The notes under the pieces: generated by a model
Database searches by the model: none
What the model saw: only the letters and a program-made list of their open reading frames with translations
What the model was told of the DNA's origin: nothing
DNA from: Phycomyces nitens
Taxonomy: Eukaryota; Mucoromycota; Mucoromycetes; Mucorales; Phycomycetaceae
Direction of reading: 5' to 3'
Length of the DNA: 64,000 nt
NCBI GenBank assembly: GCA_022702545.1
Contig: JAHRBC010000001.1
Span: 7,564,001-7,628,000, forward strand
Translations under genes and position numbers: made by a program
Shown: positions 49,225 to 60,182 of the stretch, in pieces
Numbering within the stretch: the stretch's first letter is position 1
Layout: each line of letters starts with the position of its first letter

Positions 49225-49874
49225 TTATTTCTCCTATAATCACAAATGAGGTTTGTATTAGATAACCAGGCATTTATAAACCAAACAAAAGTTGTACTTA
49301 CGGGAATTTCAACTTCACCAGCATCAATGGCATCGCACAAATCCTTGGGGCTCTGACCATCAACGGTGCAACCAACAGAGTTAGCAGTACCGAGGATCTC
49401 CTTGACAGTACCCTTGAGCTCACGAGCAAGGGACTTGAAGCGCATGGTACGGGCAACATCGATAATGGCCTCGAGGGAGACGTTACCGCTGTGCTTAATG
49501 TTCTTCTCCTTCTTGCGATCTCTTGGGGGCTCGTTCAAAGCCTTGATGACAAGGGAAGAGGCAGAGGGAACAACGGAGACCTGAGCCTGACGGTTCTGGA
49601 TGGTCAACTGGACGGTGACACGGAGACCCTTCCATTCCTTGGTGTTCTTGGCGATGTCTTCACCAACCTTCTTGGGGGAAAGACCGAGGGGACCGATCTT
49701 GGGGGCAAGAGCAGAAGAAGCACCAACCTCACCACCTGTAATCCATTTCAGTTCAGTACAATCCACATTCGAAAAAAAAAGTTGTCGGTTGTGAAAATAT
49801 AAAAGGGTTCGTCATTTACCAGTGGCGCGAAGGTAGATAATCTTAACCTCAGAAGGATCAAACTTGGGAGGCAT
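49225..49874 (-). CDS. RPL12: 60S ribosomal protein uL11 (RPL12)
   Basis: Three exons in gene order: 49874-49820, 49735-49302, 49233-49225; 165 residues, exactly the usual eukaryotic length. [20 protein letters not shown] starts the protein; [16 protein letters not shown] is the conserved N-terminal domain core, and [20 protein letters not shown] the C-terminal domain. The last exon encodes only Glu, Lys and stop, giving the family-like ending EIPEK. It is part of the ribosomal stalk base, binds the GTPase-associated rRNA and supports translation-factor binding. Codon choice is strongly biased to C/G-ending codons, unlike most neighbours, as expected for a highly expressed gene. NOP58 lies 480 bases upstream in the same direction. 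An AATAAA signal lies just downstream (near 49157). Confidence 0.97.
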
Positions 49875-50030
49875 CTAGAGAGATCAAATGGATGGTTGGA
49901 TGGATTGTTTCTTCTTGTTGCTCAGATGATGTTCACCTTACCTTGAAGTTTGAAAAAGGAAGGTACGACCACTCAAGACTATGCGTATGGATTACATTGC
50001 CCGAGGAAGAAGCTTAAGGAGAGTATAAGT

Positions 50031-50071
50031 CCGACCGGAACGCAAAAGTGTTCGGTGCAGTTCCGGTCCGA
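50031..50071. promoter_or_regulatory. Dyad-symmetric element upstream of RPL12
   Basis: ACCGGAAC (50034-50041) and its exact reverse complement GTTCCGGT (50060-50067) are separated by 18 bases, with partial extension of the symmetry on each side. It lies about 160-195 bases upstream of the RPL12 start, in an otherwise AT-rich spacer between RPL12 and NOP58. Position suggests a binding site for a dimeric or paired factor; a structured RNA element is the alternative. Confidence 0.4.
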
Positions 50072-50353
50072 TTTTTAATGTCTTTATAAATTTGTTTCAA
50101 AATTGCACACATTTTGTAATATTTTCAATATGATAAAAAGAATATTCTTTTTTTTTTTACATTTTCTATAATAATGTGCAAGAGATGTACATATGGCACA
50201 GAAATAATAAAGAGGGACAATGGGGCGACTTGCGATAAACATAATGGCAAGGCAAACATGCAAAACGAACAAGAACAAAAAGAAAAAAGATTAAATGAAA
50301 GAACAAAAAGAATTAAAAAAAATAAAAAGCACATGTACAAAACAGCTCTTTCT

Positions 50354-52023
50354 TTAATCCTTGCTCTTCTTCTCCTTCTTCTCCTTCTTCTCTTTCTTTT
50401 CCTTCTTTTCCTTCTTCTCCTTCTTCTCCTTCTTGACCTTCTTGGGAGCTTCCTCTTCGGTTTCGGGCTCAGCCTTTCTCTTCTTGCCGGCAGAGACTGC
50501 GGCAACAGGCTCCTCAAGCTTGATCTCATCCTCATCATTCTCCATACCATCAATAACCTTCTTCATGACATCGAGGTTCTTGGCAGGCAAGGCACCGCTG
50601 TCATAGAAAGCCAAACGCTCCTCGACCTGGGCCTTGAGAGCCTGACCAAACTTGTCAGTAGGCTTGTCGCTGAAGCAATCGATACGGGAAGCAATGGTAC
50701 ACTTGTTGGCCAAATAACGCGAGATACGACCCTTGTTCTTGGCACCAGCACGGCCAATGAAGGAAGAGTGGTAGATCAAACCGTACTTGGGTGTGTTACC
50801 CTTGGTCTTCAAAGCGCGGAAAAGAGCCTTTTCGGCACCCAAGATCTGAAGGGTGGAAGCAGGGTATTTGGAGAGGTTGGTGAGCGAACCGGCCTGGGAG
50901 ATCAGACGGGCACCAACAACATCACCGATCAAGGCGGCCAAGTTGGGAGCAACGTAGTTCATCTTGGTCACCAAGTAGTTGTGGAGCTTCTTGCGGTACT
51001 CGGCCAAGTTGACAACACGGTCAGCAAAGTTCTGGATGTTGATCATATCAATGGGAGAGATGTCGGTTCCCATTGAAGCACGGGCAGCGTCGAGGATCTG
51101 CTTGGCAGTGGTCTCATCATCATCAAGAACCTCGGCCATGGCCTCCAAATGCTCCTCAGACAACTCAGACTTGTTTTTGATCACCTTGACGAGCTTGGCG
51201 TATTTGTAGTTATCGTTGACAATCTTGACAAGCTCGGGGAAATGCCATGAGTACCATTCTCTCATGCGCATAGCAAAGGTGTTGACATCCTTGTCCAATT
51301 GATCCAAGAGAGCAATGGCCTGGATGATCATGTTATCGGCACGGTTGACGTTGAACTTGACCTTGGCGCGGGAGTAGCTGTGACCAAGACCAAGCTGGGC
51401 CTTCTCCAAATCACCCTCCTTCAACTGACCAAGCAACTTGTCGGCCCAGAGACGGATGCCACGGACCAATTCCATCACAGTCTCGTCAGCAACACAATCG
51501 TAACCGCACTCACCCTTGATAGCACCAGCCAAGTTCTTTTCTCCAACACCAAGGGAGAAAGAGCTCTTCTTGGAGGCCTTGGGGAGGTTCATCTCCAAGA
51601 AAGCCTTAAGGGAAGGGTTAACAATACCTATAGAAAACAATACATATACATATTTTTAGAAAAAAAAAAGCACGAAATATAGCCGTCGTCATTATTATCA
51701 TTTATAAAGTATTTGACAGATCGATTGATTGGTTTTTGTGTAATAACGAGTTCTTACCCTCGGAAACATCGTTGGCATTCTCAAGGGCATCGGCAGCACT
51801 CTTAAAGGGAGCGAATGACTTGAGCTTGATCATCTTTCCGAACTTGGAGAGATCCTGGACGGTCTGCTGGACTTCAGCCAACTTGGAGCCAATCTCTTCG
51901 GACTGCAGACGCTCAAAGAGCGCATAGCCAGAGGCGGTTTCGAACAGCACGTAGTTAACCTGGTTGAAGAATTAGTTTTTTTATGTCTCTGAGAAAGTGC
52001 AGCGTCTCAATGGGACATACCAT
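50354..52023 (-). CDS. NOP58: Box C/D snoRNP core protein NOP58
   Basis: Three exons in gene order: 52023-52021 (the ATG alone), 51959-51758, 51627-50354; 492 residues. [17 protein letters not shown] begins the NOP5 N-terminal domain. The middle holds [13 protein letters not shown] and the Nop domain signature [20 protein letters not shown] followed by [14 protein letters not shown]. The tail is a run of Lys-Lys-Glu repeats ending KSKD, the KKE/D tail typical of Nop58. It pairs with Nop56 and fibrillarin on box C/D snoRNAs to direct 2'-O-methylation of rRNA in the nucleolus. Codon use is biased like RPL12. A TATA-like AT run sits near 52169-52185. I checked intron 2 (51628-51757) for a snoRNA and saw no convincing C/D box pair. 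Confidence 0.96.
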
Positions 52024-52302
52024 GGTGGCAATGACGTGAAAGAAGAGCTGTCTTGAAATTTGTTGTTCAAGGAAAAAAAAAGTTCGGGAGGACTTAATTT
52101 TGTGGCGTCAAAGTGACTGCCGAATTAACTTTCTTTGGATGGACGGAGACCACAGTTGTGCAGTCCCATATATATATATATGTTTTTTGTATGAAATGGA
52201 TGATGGATGAGAAAATAGGTTACAAGCTATAGAGATAGAGAGATAGAGAGAGGCTAAAAGATAAAGAATAGAACAATCGCACAGAAATAAAGATATATGT
52301 AA

Positions 52303-53708
52303 TTACGCCAAAGCATCCTCTTGCTACAAATCAGAAAAATATTGGTCAACAGGGTATTAAAGAGGCCATTACCCTTGTTCTTTATTACCTTGCGCTTTCT
52401 AGGGTTGCGTGGCTGTTCTTCATTTGCGAGCCTGTTTGTAGAGCGAGATCCTTCAGAAACCGTATGTTCCTTACCCTTCCAGGTATCTAGTCTAGCCTGG
52501 GATCCTTTGCGATGATGAAGAGCTCTCTCTTGTGTAGCAAATCTGAATGGCTTCTTTGGAGCATTAGGACCGTCTAAAATGGTGTCTCCAAAGACAATTT
52601 ACCTGGACAGATCCCTTTTGATCCATCTTTCTCTGTCGTTTGGCAGCCGGATAGGATGTATCGTCAGACTGGATAGCTCTGGATTTCAGAGGATTATGAA
52701 TACGCTGCTGTGCACCACTACTTGTAGAACGAGTTGTGGTAGGTGGTTGTGTGGCCTATGACAATTGATTATTTGTGCAAGATGATCAGTACTTGAATCA
52801 AAAGGGATATCTGTTAAAGATGTCCTTACTTGCTCAGCTTGGTTCCTGATTTGTTGAATCCAAGAAACCTATATTGTTAGAAAGTTGCCAAGCAATAGAT
52901 TGTCTAATTAATCTTGCCTGTTCAAATAAGCACGCTGGCGTGTGAGTAGAAAAGGTGATTTGGCCAAGGTAGGCTTATGAGGTACAAGAGGTTGCTAATA
53001 AAAGATAAATAAATGAGTCTCGGGGCTGTGACAATGAGAACTACAAGACAAGCTTCTTTGACCAAGGCTTACGATGCTCTCAAGTGGATTTTCAGTCACC
53101 TTGGGTGCAGCTACCAAGCCGTTGCCGAGGTTCTTTTCAAATATCTTAATCCGTGCAGCCAAAGGAATATACGCCTCTCCTGGACCCATTTCCTCTTTGT
53201 TTTCTGTAGTGTTAATTCGTGTGTGTTTGTAGCGAGGAATACGAGACTGGATAGGTCGTTTCTAAAACAAGAGGATAAGCTTCTACTACATATAGTCATC
53301 TAGGCAACAAATTACAATGGTATTCATCGGTCTGGATCGAGAAGTGTTTTCAGTAGCTGGTTTATCTTCAAGGTGGCGATTTTTAAATGATAGCGTGGTG
53401 CTCATGTACGAAGGCACAGAGCGAGTGCTCGGGTTGTTTCGTTTGGTTCTAACAGACGCAAAGTGTCTATCGATGGTGGTTGTTGATTTTGGGTGTGTGG
53501 TTACAGGTGCAGGAATCCGGGTAGGTTGTTCATCAGCAGGAATTGGTGCGCTGTCCACAGTTGGTACTTCTACTGTGGGTTGAGGCGAGGTTTGCATGGG
53601 TAGGGTGTCTTGGTTATTTGAGAACATTGCAGGGTTCTCAAAAGAGGGAATTGGGTTGGAATGAGGGTAATGATTCTGAGAGACGTTTGGTGATTGCACT
53701 TGATTCAT
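52303..53708 (-). CDS. TPX2-like microtubule-associated protein
   Basis: Seven exons in gene order: 53708-53316, 53261-53073, 52994-52918, 52845-52830, 52755-52603, 52553-52389, 52323-52303; about 337 residues. The first about 190 residues are Pro/Ser/Thr-rich and basic. Two segments recall TPX2-family repeats: HKPTLAKSPFLLTRQRAYL and KKPFRFATQERALHH (the latter as KPFRFATQERA). Family knowledge: TPX2-type motifs bind microtubules or importin and promote spindle assembly. The intron after RAYLN appears to use a GC donor; its 16-nt downstream exon edge is uncertain. The acceptor at 52554 was chosen because it alone keeps the KPFRF frame. Moderate confidence in gene, lower in the two middle exon edges. 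Confidence 0.65.
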
Positions 53709-53972
53709 CGTAGCAATACTATATATATATATGTGTGTGTGTGTATAAAAAGTACTTGTGAATCAAATTTGGCAAATAAATTCAAGAAAAAGAGAGGTAC
53801 AGAGACCAAGACTGAAATGATGCAAATTTCCAACAGTACAAGGCAGTCCCACGTGACACAAGGTATTTCTTGATTTGATTTTTGTATAAAATGTTTATGA
53901 ATTTAAAGAATGAAGAAAATGAATGAATGGATAATTGCAGGTATCGAAAGAGCAAAAGGAACCCAAAGCGTA

Positions 53973-55317
53973 TCAGAGTCTCTCTCTTGAGCGCTGTTTA
54001 CGCAGCTCCAATGCCCTGATTTTCTGGACCTGCCATTTATGTATAGATAAAGTAGTTGTCATGCCCACAATTAAACACACACCAGTCACACATACACCAT
54101 CAGGATATTCATGAAGTACAAACACTCCAGACAGATATGCAAATACAATATCACAGATACGCATCAAGGCTCCTAATAAAATAATTAGTGTGAACAATTC
54201 AATTAAGAAAAAAAATGTGTGTGTTATATTTACCAAGACCAGCAGGAACCATTTGAATGCTATTCGTAAAGTCAATATACAGCAAGCCAAATAGATTATG
54301 CCACTAACCCTTGATTCAGGAAGCATTGACCTGCAAATGAAAATAACGCCATTAAACCAAGAGGGATATAGGATGACCAGTCCTTTTGCAGCAATGTACT
54401 TTGAGGCATAAATAATACGCCTCCCATACAAAGTGCACATGAAATGACCGCAAAGTATACCGAGTGGACCATGAAATGCGTCCCCTTGCCGACCTTTCTG
54501 ACAGAAATATATGCAATTGCTGACATTATCGCTCCTGCAACTACGCACAAGATAGCAAAAGATCTTGCCATCTCATCCTCAGCCAATCGAGACGGATCAA
54601 TACTGTATATGGCCATTAAAGGATCAGCCACCGGATGGCCCAAGGCATACTTTGGTCTCCACACCAACACAATTCCAAACAGGCATCCAACAGAGCAAAC
54701 ACCATCAAATAAAGTATATGGCTCGTTCAGCACCAGGTATGAGACAATGGCAGTAAATGTCGGACCTAGAAAGAAGAGAGCTAAACAGGGAAAAGCATAA
54801 ATGTATTAGATTTTTTTTAAAGGGCTTTGAAGAGGTACATCCGGATTCCAAAATACAATATAGCGATATTTTGTGGGTATTTACCGGTTGCCTCTAGCAT
54901 GGGTAGACGAGTCAGACTGTAGAAGAACAGGATGAGACCAATAGATCCCACTAGAGCTCTGAAAAAAAGCCATTTCCGAACCCCATATTTTCCAAGAGGA
55001 TTCAGTCCAAGTACTGCACAACCTCCCAGAGACAGTACGAGTTGGGTAGCAGAACGGGCCAAGACAATGTCTACAGTTGAAAAAAATACGGCACTGATGC
55101 GGACTAGCATTGCCATGCCTGAGAATGACATTGCAGACATAACCAGAATAAGCAGCCCGATCCACTGTCTTCGTCGTTCGGTTGGTTCCAGACTAAGTGA
55201 GAGATCTGCTGATTTGTTTTGGGAAGGGATCAATGAGGTGGCCTCATTCACAATCTGGACATTGGCACGTTTTGGTTTCTGGGCACCATGCGGATGCTGT
55301 TCTGCCGCATTAGCCAT
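53973..55317 (-). CDS. EamA/DMT-family membrane transporter (SLC35G-like)
   Basis: Four exons in gene order: 55317-54885, 54780-54309, 54259-54234, 54172-53973; 376 residues. About 10 hydrophobic helices follow a polar N-terminus of about 55 residues. The two-fold EamA pattern is visible: VDIVLARSATQLVLSLGG and FFRALVGSIGLILFFYSLTR in the first half, ALMRICDIVFAYLSGVFVLH in the second. Family knowledge: drug/metabolite transporter superfamily; the SLC35G branch has acyl-malonyl condensing enzyme-like or S-adenosylmethionine-uptake relatives, with poorly known substrates. Substrate cannot be assigned here. An upstream in-frame ATG (55470) would pass through the CT-rich leader; the start at 55317 is preferred. 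A (GA)n repeat (55386-55412, CT on coding strand) lies in the leader. Confidence 0.85.
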
Positions 55318-55379
55318 GGTTATTAACTTGGTGGTGCAGGTAAAGACAAGGAAAATATACACAGATAAAGTAAGGAAAG

Positions 55380-55419
<40 letters not shown>

Positions 55420-57093
55420 AAAACTTTGACAGTTGGATGATAAAACATGCTCAATTCCAGATGATGTCACATGCTAACGTTTGGAGCTTTGGCGACGATG
55501 GAATAGGCACCCTTTGAAAAGGCGGTTTTGTTTGACAACAAAAGGTACAGATAGCTAATAAACTATTGACTGACAAGGATAGCTCCCCGAGTATTTCTAT
55601 TGAACCTTTTATCATTAATACCGCAGTAAAAAAACGAGTTTGTTGTGTTTATAAACTTTGAAACGATATATTCTCCCTCATCAGATACTAGACATTGAAA
55701 GGCCCTGGAGATTGTTGTACGAGTGTGTACAGCCCTATCATGAGTTCCACTTCTTGGACATTTCAAGGGTGCTGTTGGTAGAGACCATTATTGACTGTAG
55801 ATCATTCAATGGCCTTGGCATGTTTAACGAGTACAAAGATGAGCTCTTGTTTCTCATCACAAACAACTGTCTGTCGTCTGGCCTTTATTTTGCCAAACAC
55901 CCCAGTACAATCCTTATCTAGAAGTGTTCGTTCCACTGTGTTCTTGAAATCCATAGTCTCACAACCAGCATTAAACTAGAGACCAATACTGCCTTTTTAA
56001 GGCCTATCGTTGTACATTAATTCAGCCCAAGAATCGGTCCGAGCTTAGTTATCTTATTGAACATTTTGCCATCAAATCGGATTATTACAAACTATTTGTA
56101 CCAACATTCTTTATGATGATTGGAGCCATAGCAAAAGCTTGGCTTACTCTAGAGAGATATTAACTCAACAACAAGAATTGCACAAGTATACCACAGCCCG
56201 CATTTTCTAGTGTTTAGAGCTCCAAAAACATTGAGCCTCTAATAGGCATTTTGTATTCTATTGCACTTGCAAGGAACATGAAAGGTAGAGTACAAATGTA
56301 TCTCTACCAGACAATTCCTTATTTTTAATAACAAACAGACTCTTGTCAAATAATAGGTACTTTGTATAAAAAGCTTATTTTGCCTGTATAGAGCATTTAA
56401 ACTTTTTTTTCTTAAAAAAAATTAAAGACTTTGTCGTGACATGAGAACCAATAGACTGGGCAGTAAAAGCCATTCGAGTAAATAAGTTTATTTTTGTGAA
56501 AATACAATATTATTTTCCAACCATAACATATATAAAGAATAAATTATATTGTCACAACTATAATAAGATTGGGAGATACTCACAGAAGAGGTTTGTGGTT
56601 GGCTGAATAGTCTTTGACTAGATATATTAATATGAATCTTTAGAAAACTAACAATGGCGTTTACCGAGAGAAATTACATGGATTTTTATTATATGTTATA
56701 CCGAGTAACTGCAGTGTATGCCCCAAGATACTAACTGCGGTCCATATGGAAGAGCGCTTAGAGTAAAATGATTGAGATTCCGATGAACCTGAACTCACAA
56801 CAATAAAGATTCTCAAGGTATTAATAACCTTGTAGACATCTTTACAAGGATATCAATCTATAAATAATAAAAAAAGATCTTTGCGTACAAGCTGTATTAA
56901 AGAGATATTTTTGAGGTGTAATAAAAATAAAATATACTTGTCTATCAAATAAATCATAGTTGTACAAAGTGGATCCTTGCCAACTTTCAGCCTCACAGGC
57001 TTAGCATTACACAGATTTATCGCATATAAAACCAAGTATCTCGACATTTACTGCGTCTTGTATTGTTCTTTTTCATTTTTATATTAACTTGAC
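55318..57093. other. Divergent intergenic region with a possible gene relic
   Basis: After the CT-rich transporter leader, plus-strand 55660-56210 reads as a broken coding stretch (for example DIERPWRLLYECVQPYHEFH, then FNGLGMFNEYKDELLFLITN, with later stops). I cannot name its family. The remainder is AT-rich. A TATTAA-like element about 25 bases upstream of 57094 may serve the F-box gene. Confidence 0.4.
55386..55412. repeat. (GA)n microsatellite in transporter leader
   Basis: GA dinucleotide run about 70-95 bases upstream of the EamA transporter start; pyrimidine-rich on the coding strand and so likely part of the core promoter or leader. Confidence 0.85.
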
Positions 57094-58968
57094 ATGCTTG
57101 CCACCGAGTTTCCCTATGAAATATTGACTGACATTGCAAACTTCCTTTGCAACAATGACAAGATGACTTGCTCAATAGTCTGTAAATCATGGAAGGCTCC
57201 ATTTCAACATTCACTATGGGATACTCTAACTATCGATAGCAAAAATATACTGCAAGTATGTTGTATATCAAACACTCAACCAACGGTTTATCAGCTGAAT
57301 GGAACCCGTGTCCAGTCATTAATCTTTCAAGATGTCCAGACAACAGAGCATCAGCTCTATACTTTACAACAACTCTTCTCAAAGTTAAAAGCTGTGTTTA
57401 TTCCCCACAATACTATTGTCGAAGATAATCTCGGAAATCTTCCGGATTGGAACCTTTGGGGAGGACTGACTACGATGACCATATATACCAGAAAACTAAA
57501 TGACGATGATCAAAGACTACAAGTATTCAAGATATTGGCTTGCTTGCCTCGCTTGAAACAGTTAACACTCAAAGACAGCGTTTTTTATTCAACGATACCT
57601 CAGCCAAAAGATACTTGGGAAATATTAGAAAAAATACATGAATCCTTGCCTCAATTGGAATGTCTGGATACAGACATATTACTTGGGCCTCTCCCAGTAT
57701 CCGATATACCAAAGATGAAGAATATAACACCAGCCAGTACGATGACCGTGGTTAAGCTCAGTGACCTTAACCTAGATCTTGGGTGGATATTCTACCTTGG
57801 TCTAAAGTACCCAAACATACACAGCATATATACCAAAAAAACTTACTCGGATAGACCCCCTGTCGACCTTACTCCAGACAAATATGCTTTGACGGTCTTG
57901 GATCGACTACCAAAGTTCTCTAATTTGAAGAAAATATCAGTGATACATAAAGGAGGAGTTGGACTAGACTATGATTTATTTTGGGACGCATTGAAAAAAC
58001 CGATCCAAAGTCTAAAATCCCTAGACTATATTCTGGATATATGCAAATATACAGAAAGAGGACAATTCGACGAACCCCATACGATATACTTTTCATCGCC
58101 AAAAATTCAGCAGTTTTCATTTCAAGCCATGTCTTTTTACTGTGAAGGTCCAGAAATCATTCTAAGTCTTGGAATTTGCCCTCTCCTGGTAGATCTAAAG
58201 ATATTTCATCCAGACAGTGATATCGAGTTGGACACTATTTTGAAAAACTGTATATCATTAAGAACCATTTGCTTGGCTGGCACATTTATCTCGCTAAGCT
58301 CTGAAGCATTCAATGATACGATCACACACGAATTGAAATCCATCGAACTCAGGAGATTAAGAACTGTTCCAGCTACATTTAATTATCTTTCGTCTTGTTG
58401 CAGAAATCTCGATAAAATGTCCCTGAGTCACGTACAAATTGGCGGAAAAGTCGATGAAGACCAAAGAAAACTCTCTCTAAACATGCCATTCACACGCTTT
58501 AAGAATCTCAATATTGCAGACACAACATTCTTTGCTGTTGATAGCGAAGAAGGCCTAAAGTCAGAAGATTTGAAAGAGGAAGATGCATTGAGATTCGTTT
58601 GTGTTGAACAAACAGATGTTATACAACAATCTATGGATATATATACATCAAATATCGGATCTTCCAGCAGCCAGACCCCCTCAAATAATGTCAAGAAGTC
58701 GTGGAATTATTCTCAGTATAATACTCAAGCCTCAACCTCCAATGGAAATACGCGAAAACTTGGGGAAAAGATCATAAACATAGCAAAAAAGCTTTTTGAA
58801 GTGCCTCTGAATTCAAAGCAAGACTCTCTTGAAAATATCAAGAGCGGATTTTCTAAAAGATTGGTTATTCACCCTTCATTAGAAGATGATCTTGATGGTC
58901 TATATATAAAACTATGCTGTAGATTAATTGAAGAAGGATCAATTGATAATATTGTATATGGTAGTTAG
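57094..58968 (+). CDS. F-box protein with LRR-like C-terminal region
   Basis: Single exon, 624 residues, no introns, unlike most neighbours. An F-box starts almost at the N-terminus: FPYEILTDIANFL...CSIVCKSWKAPFQHSLWDTL. The following about 450 residues show leucine-rich spacing (for example LPRLKQLTLKDS, LPKFSNLKKISVIHK, LRTICLAGTFISLSS) typical of a degenerate LRR solenoid in fungal F-box proteins. The last about 100 residues are Ser/Asn-rich then helical. The F-box should bind Skp1 and the solenoid a substrate for SCF-mediated ubiquitination. Intronless F-box genes of this type are often members of large, fast-evolving families in zygomycete fungi (general knowledge). Target unknown. Confidence 0.8.
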   Translation: MLATEFPYEILTDIANFLCNNDKMTCSIVCKSWKAPFQHSLWDTLTIDSKNILQVCCISNTQPTVYQLNGTRVQSLIFQDVQTTEHQLYTLQQLFSKLKAVFIPHNTIVEDNLGNLPDWNLWGGLTTMTIYTRKLNDDDQRLQVFKILACLPRLKQLTLKDSVFYSTIPQPKDTWEILEKIHESLPQLECLDTDILLGPLPVSDIPKMKNITPASTMTVVKLSDLNLDLGWIFYLGLKYPNIHSIYTKKTYSDRPPVDLTPDKYALTVLDRLPKFSNLKKISVIHKGGVGLDYDLFWDALKKPIQSLKSLDYILDICKYTERGQFDEPHTIYFSSPKIQQFSFQAMSFYCEGPEIILSLGICPLLVDLKIFHPDSDIELDTILKNCISLRTICLAGTFISLSSEAFNDTITHELKSIELRRLRTVPATFNYLSSCCRNLDKMSLSHVQIGGKVDEDQRKLSLNMPFTRFKNLNIADTTFFAVDSEEGLKSEDLKEEDALRFVCVEQTDVIQQSMDIYTSNIGSSSSQTPSNNVKKSWNYSQYNTQASTSNGNTRKLGEKIINIAKKLFEVPLNSKQDSLENIKSGFSKRLVIHPSLEDDLDGLYIKLCCRLIEEGSIDNIVYGS

Positions 58969-59804
58969 GGTACTTGTATTAAAGAAATAAACAAACGTTA
59001 AATGTTAAGCAGCTCAATATTCTTTAAACTTGGATCATTAAATATCAATTCCTAATAAAAGCTAGTACAAACGGATATATTCTCTGATTACTACCTCTTA
59101 CATACCTTCCTTTAAAAGTTAGGTTTAAGTCCTAAAGAGAGCTTGTCTGTCTGATATTGACAATGATACTTGGTTTTCGTATTATTAAAATGGTCTATAA
59201 AAGTATGACACTGTCTCTATTTGTTGTCTTTTGGAATAGAATACTCTTCTTCCACAAGCCAATATATATATATAAGTCAAATGTGTGTTTTGATATAAAT
59301 GTATGTGTATTATAGCTTAATAAATTCATTTATTTAAATATGTTATATTAGTTTTATGGCAAAATTAATATTTGCAGTATTTTAATGGCCCTTCTAAGCA
59401 GTATTAAAGTATTCTAAAAGTATCGGTTGTTACCCAAGATATATATTCTTTTGTCTGCTTTAATAGTTACTATATTTTATGATTTATTGTTAGGGCTTCA
59501 AGTATACAATTAAAGACAAAACTTACTAATGATTCAATTATCTCTATTATACTCTTGTATAAATCTCATGGATCCATTATAATTTGATAAAGGCGAGGAC
59601 ATAATAGGTATATATATATATATGCCGGGCAATATATGTTGATTATGAGTGTTTTGCCATGACATAATTTTACGACAAAAACATTTTATGCAAAATATTA
59701 GGCGTATTGTTTCAATTTCTTTAATCATCCACGTATGCTTTATAAATCTGCAAAGACTTTGAACAACATTATTTACCTTTCTTTCTCCCAAAAATCGCCT
59801 AATC
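58969..59804. other. Intergenic, no gene seen
   Basis: AT-rich spacer between two plus-strand genes. A minus-strand frame at 59534-59926 overlaps the next gene in antisense and is not supported. No RNA gene recognised. Confidence 0.5.
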
Positions 59805-60182
59805 ATGCTTGGCCAACAGCAATCAAAAGACTTCTCTGCCAACTCTGTTTCTGATAAAGCTGCCGTCTCTTCTATCCCACGCAAAAGAGCCAGATCGAAT
59901 TCTTTAAAAGGTAAAATAAAGACCAAATTAATATATATATATATATTTGAATTTATTTTTCATTGAAACAAAAAAAACTACTTAGATCCAAGTTTCACTT
60001 TTGCTTTGGACACTTTCAGCTCTACCATGGATTATGAGTACGAAACCCTCTCTAATGATGATGAAGAATATAATGAAGAAGATAAAGAAGAAGAAGATGA
60101 CATTGAGATCATTTTGGATCCTTCAGACCTCGATTATGAAAATCAATTTATCTTTGAGATTTGTAATATCTCCACATTTTAA
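59805..60182 (+). CDS. Small acidic protein with basic N-terminal patch (hypothetical)
   Basis: Two exons, 59805-59910 and 59986-60182, 100 residues. The 75-nt intron has GTAAAA and CTTAG ends, and the frame continues exactly. The N-terminus (MLGQQQSKDFSANSV) leads to a short basic patch IPRKRARSNSLK, a possible nuclear signal or phosphosite cluster. The C-terminal half is strongly acidic (NDDEEYNEEDKEEEDDIEII) and ends EICNISTF. The second half alone appears as an open frame from a different register, so it would be easy to miss. I recognise no family. The basic-then-acidic layout recalls small chromatin or histone-chaperone-like proteins, but that is speculation. Confidence 0.55.

Noticed and set aside
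50174..51076. 300-residue plus-strand frame opposite NOP58
   Set aside because: Antisense shadow of a strongly codon-biased gene; its poly-Leu run is the complement of the Lys/Glu tail.
51628..51757. Possible snoRNA in NOP58 intron 2
   Set aside because: No convincing pair of C and D boxes or terminal stem on the coding strand.
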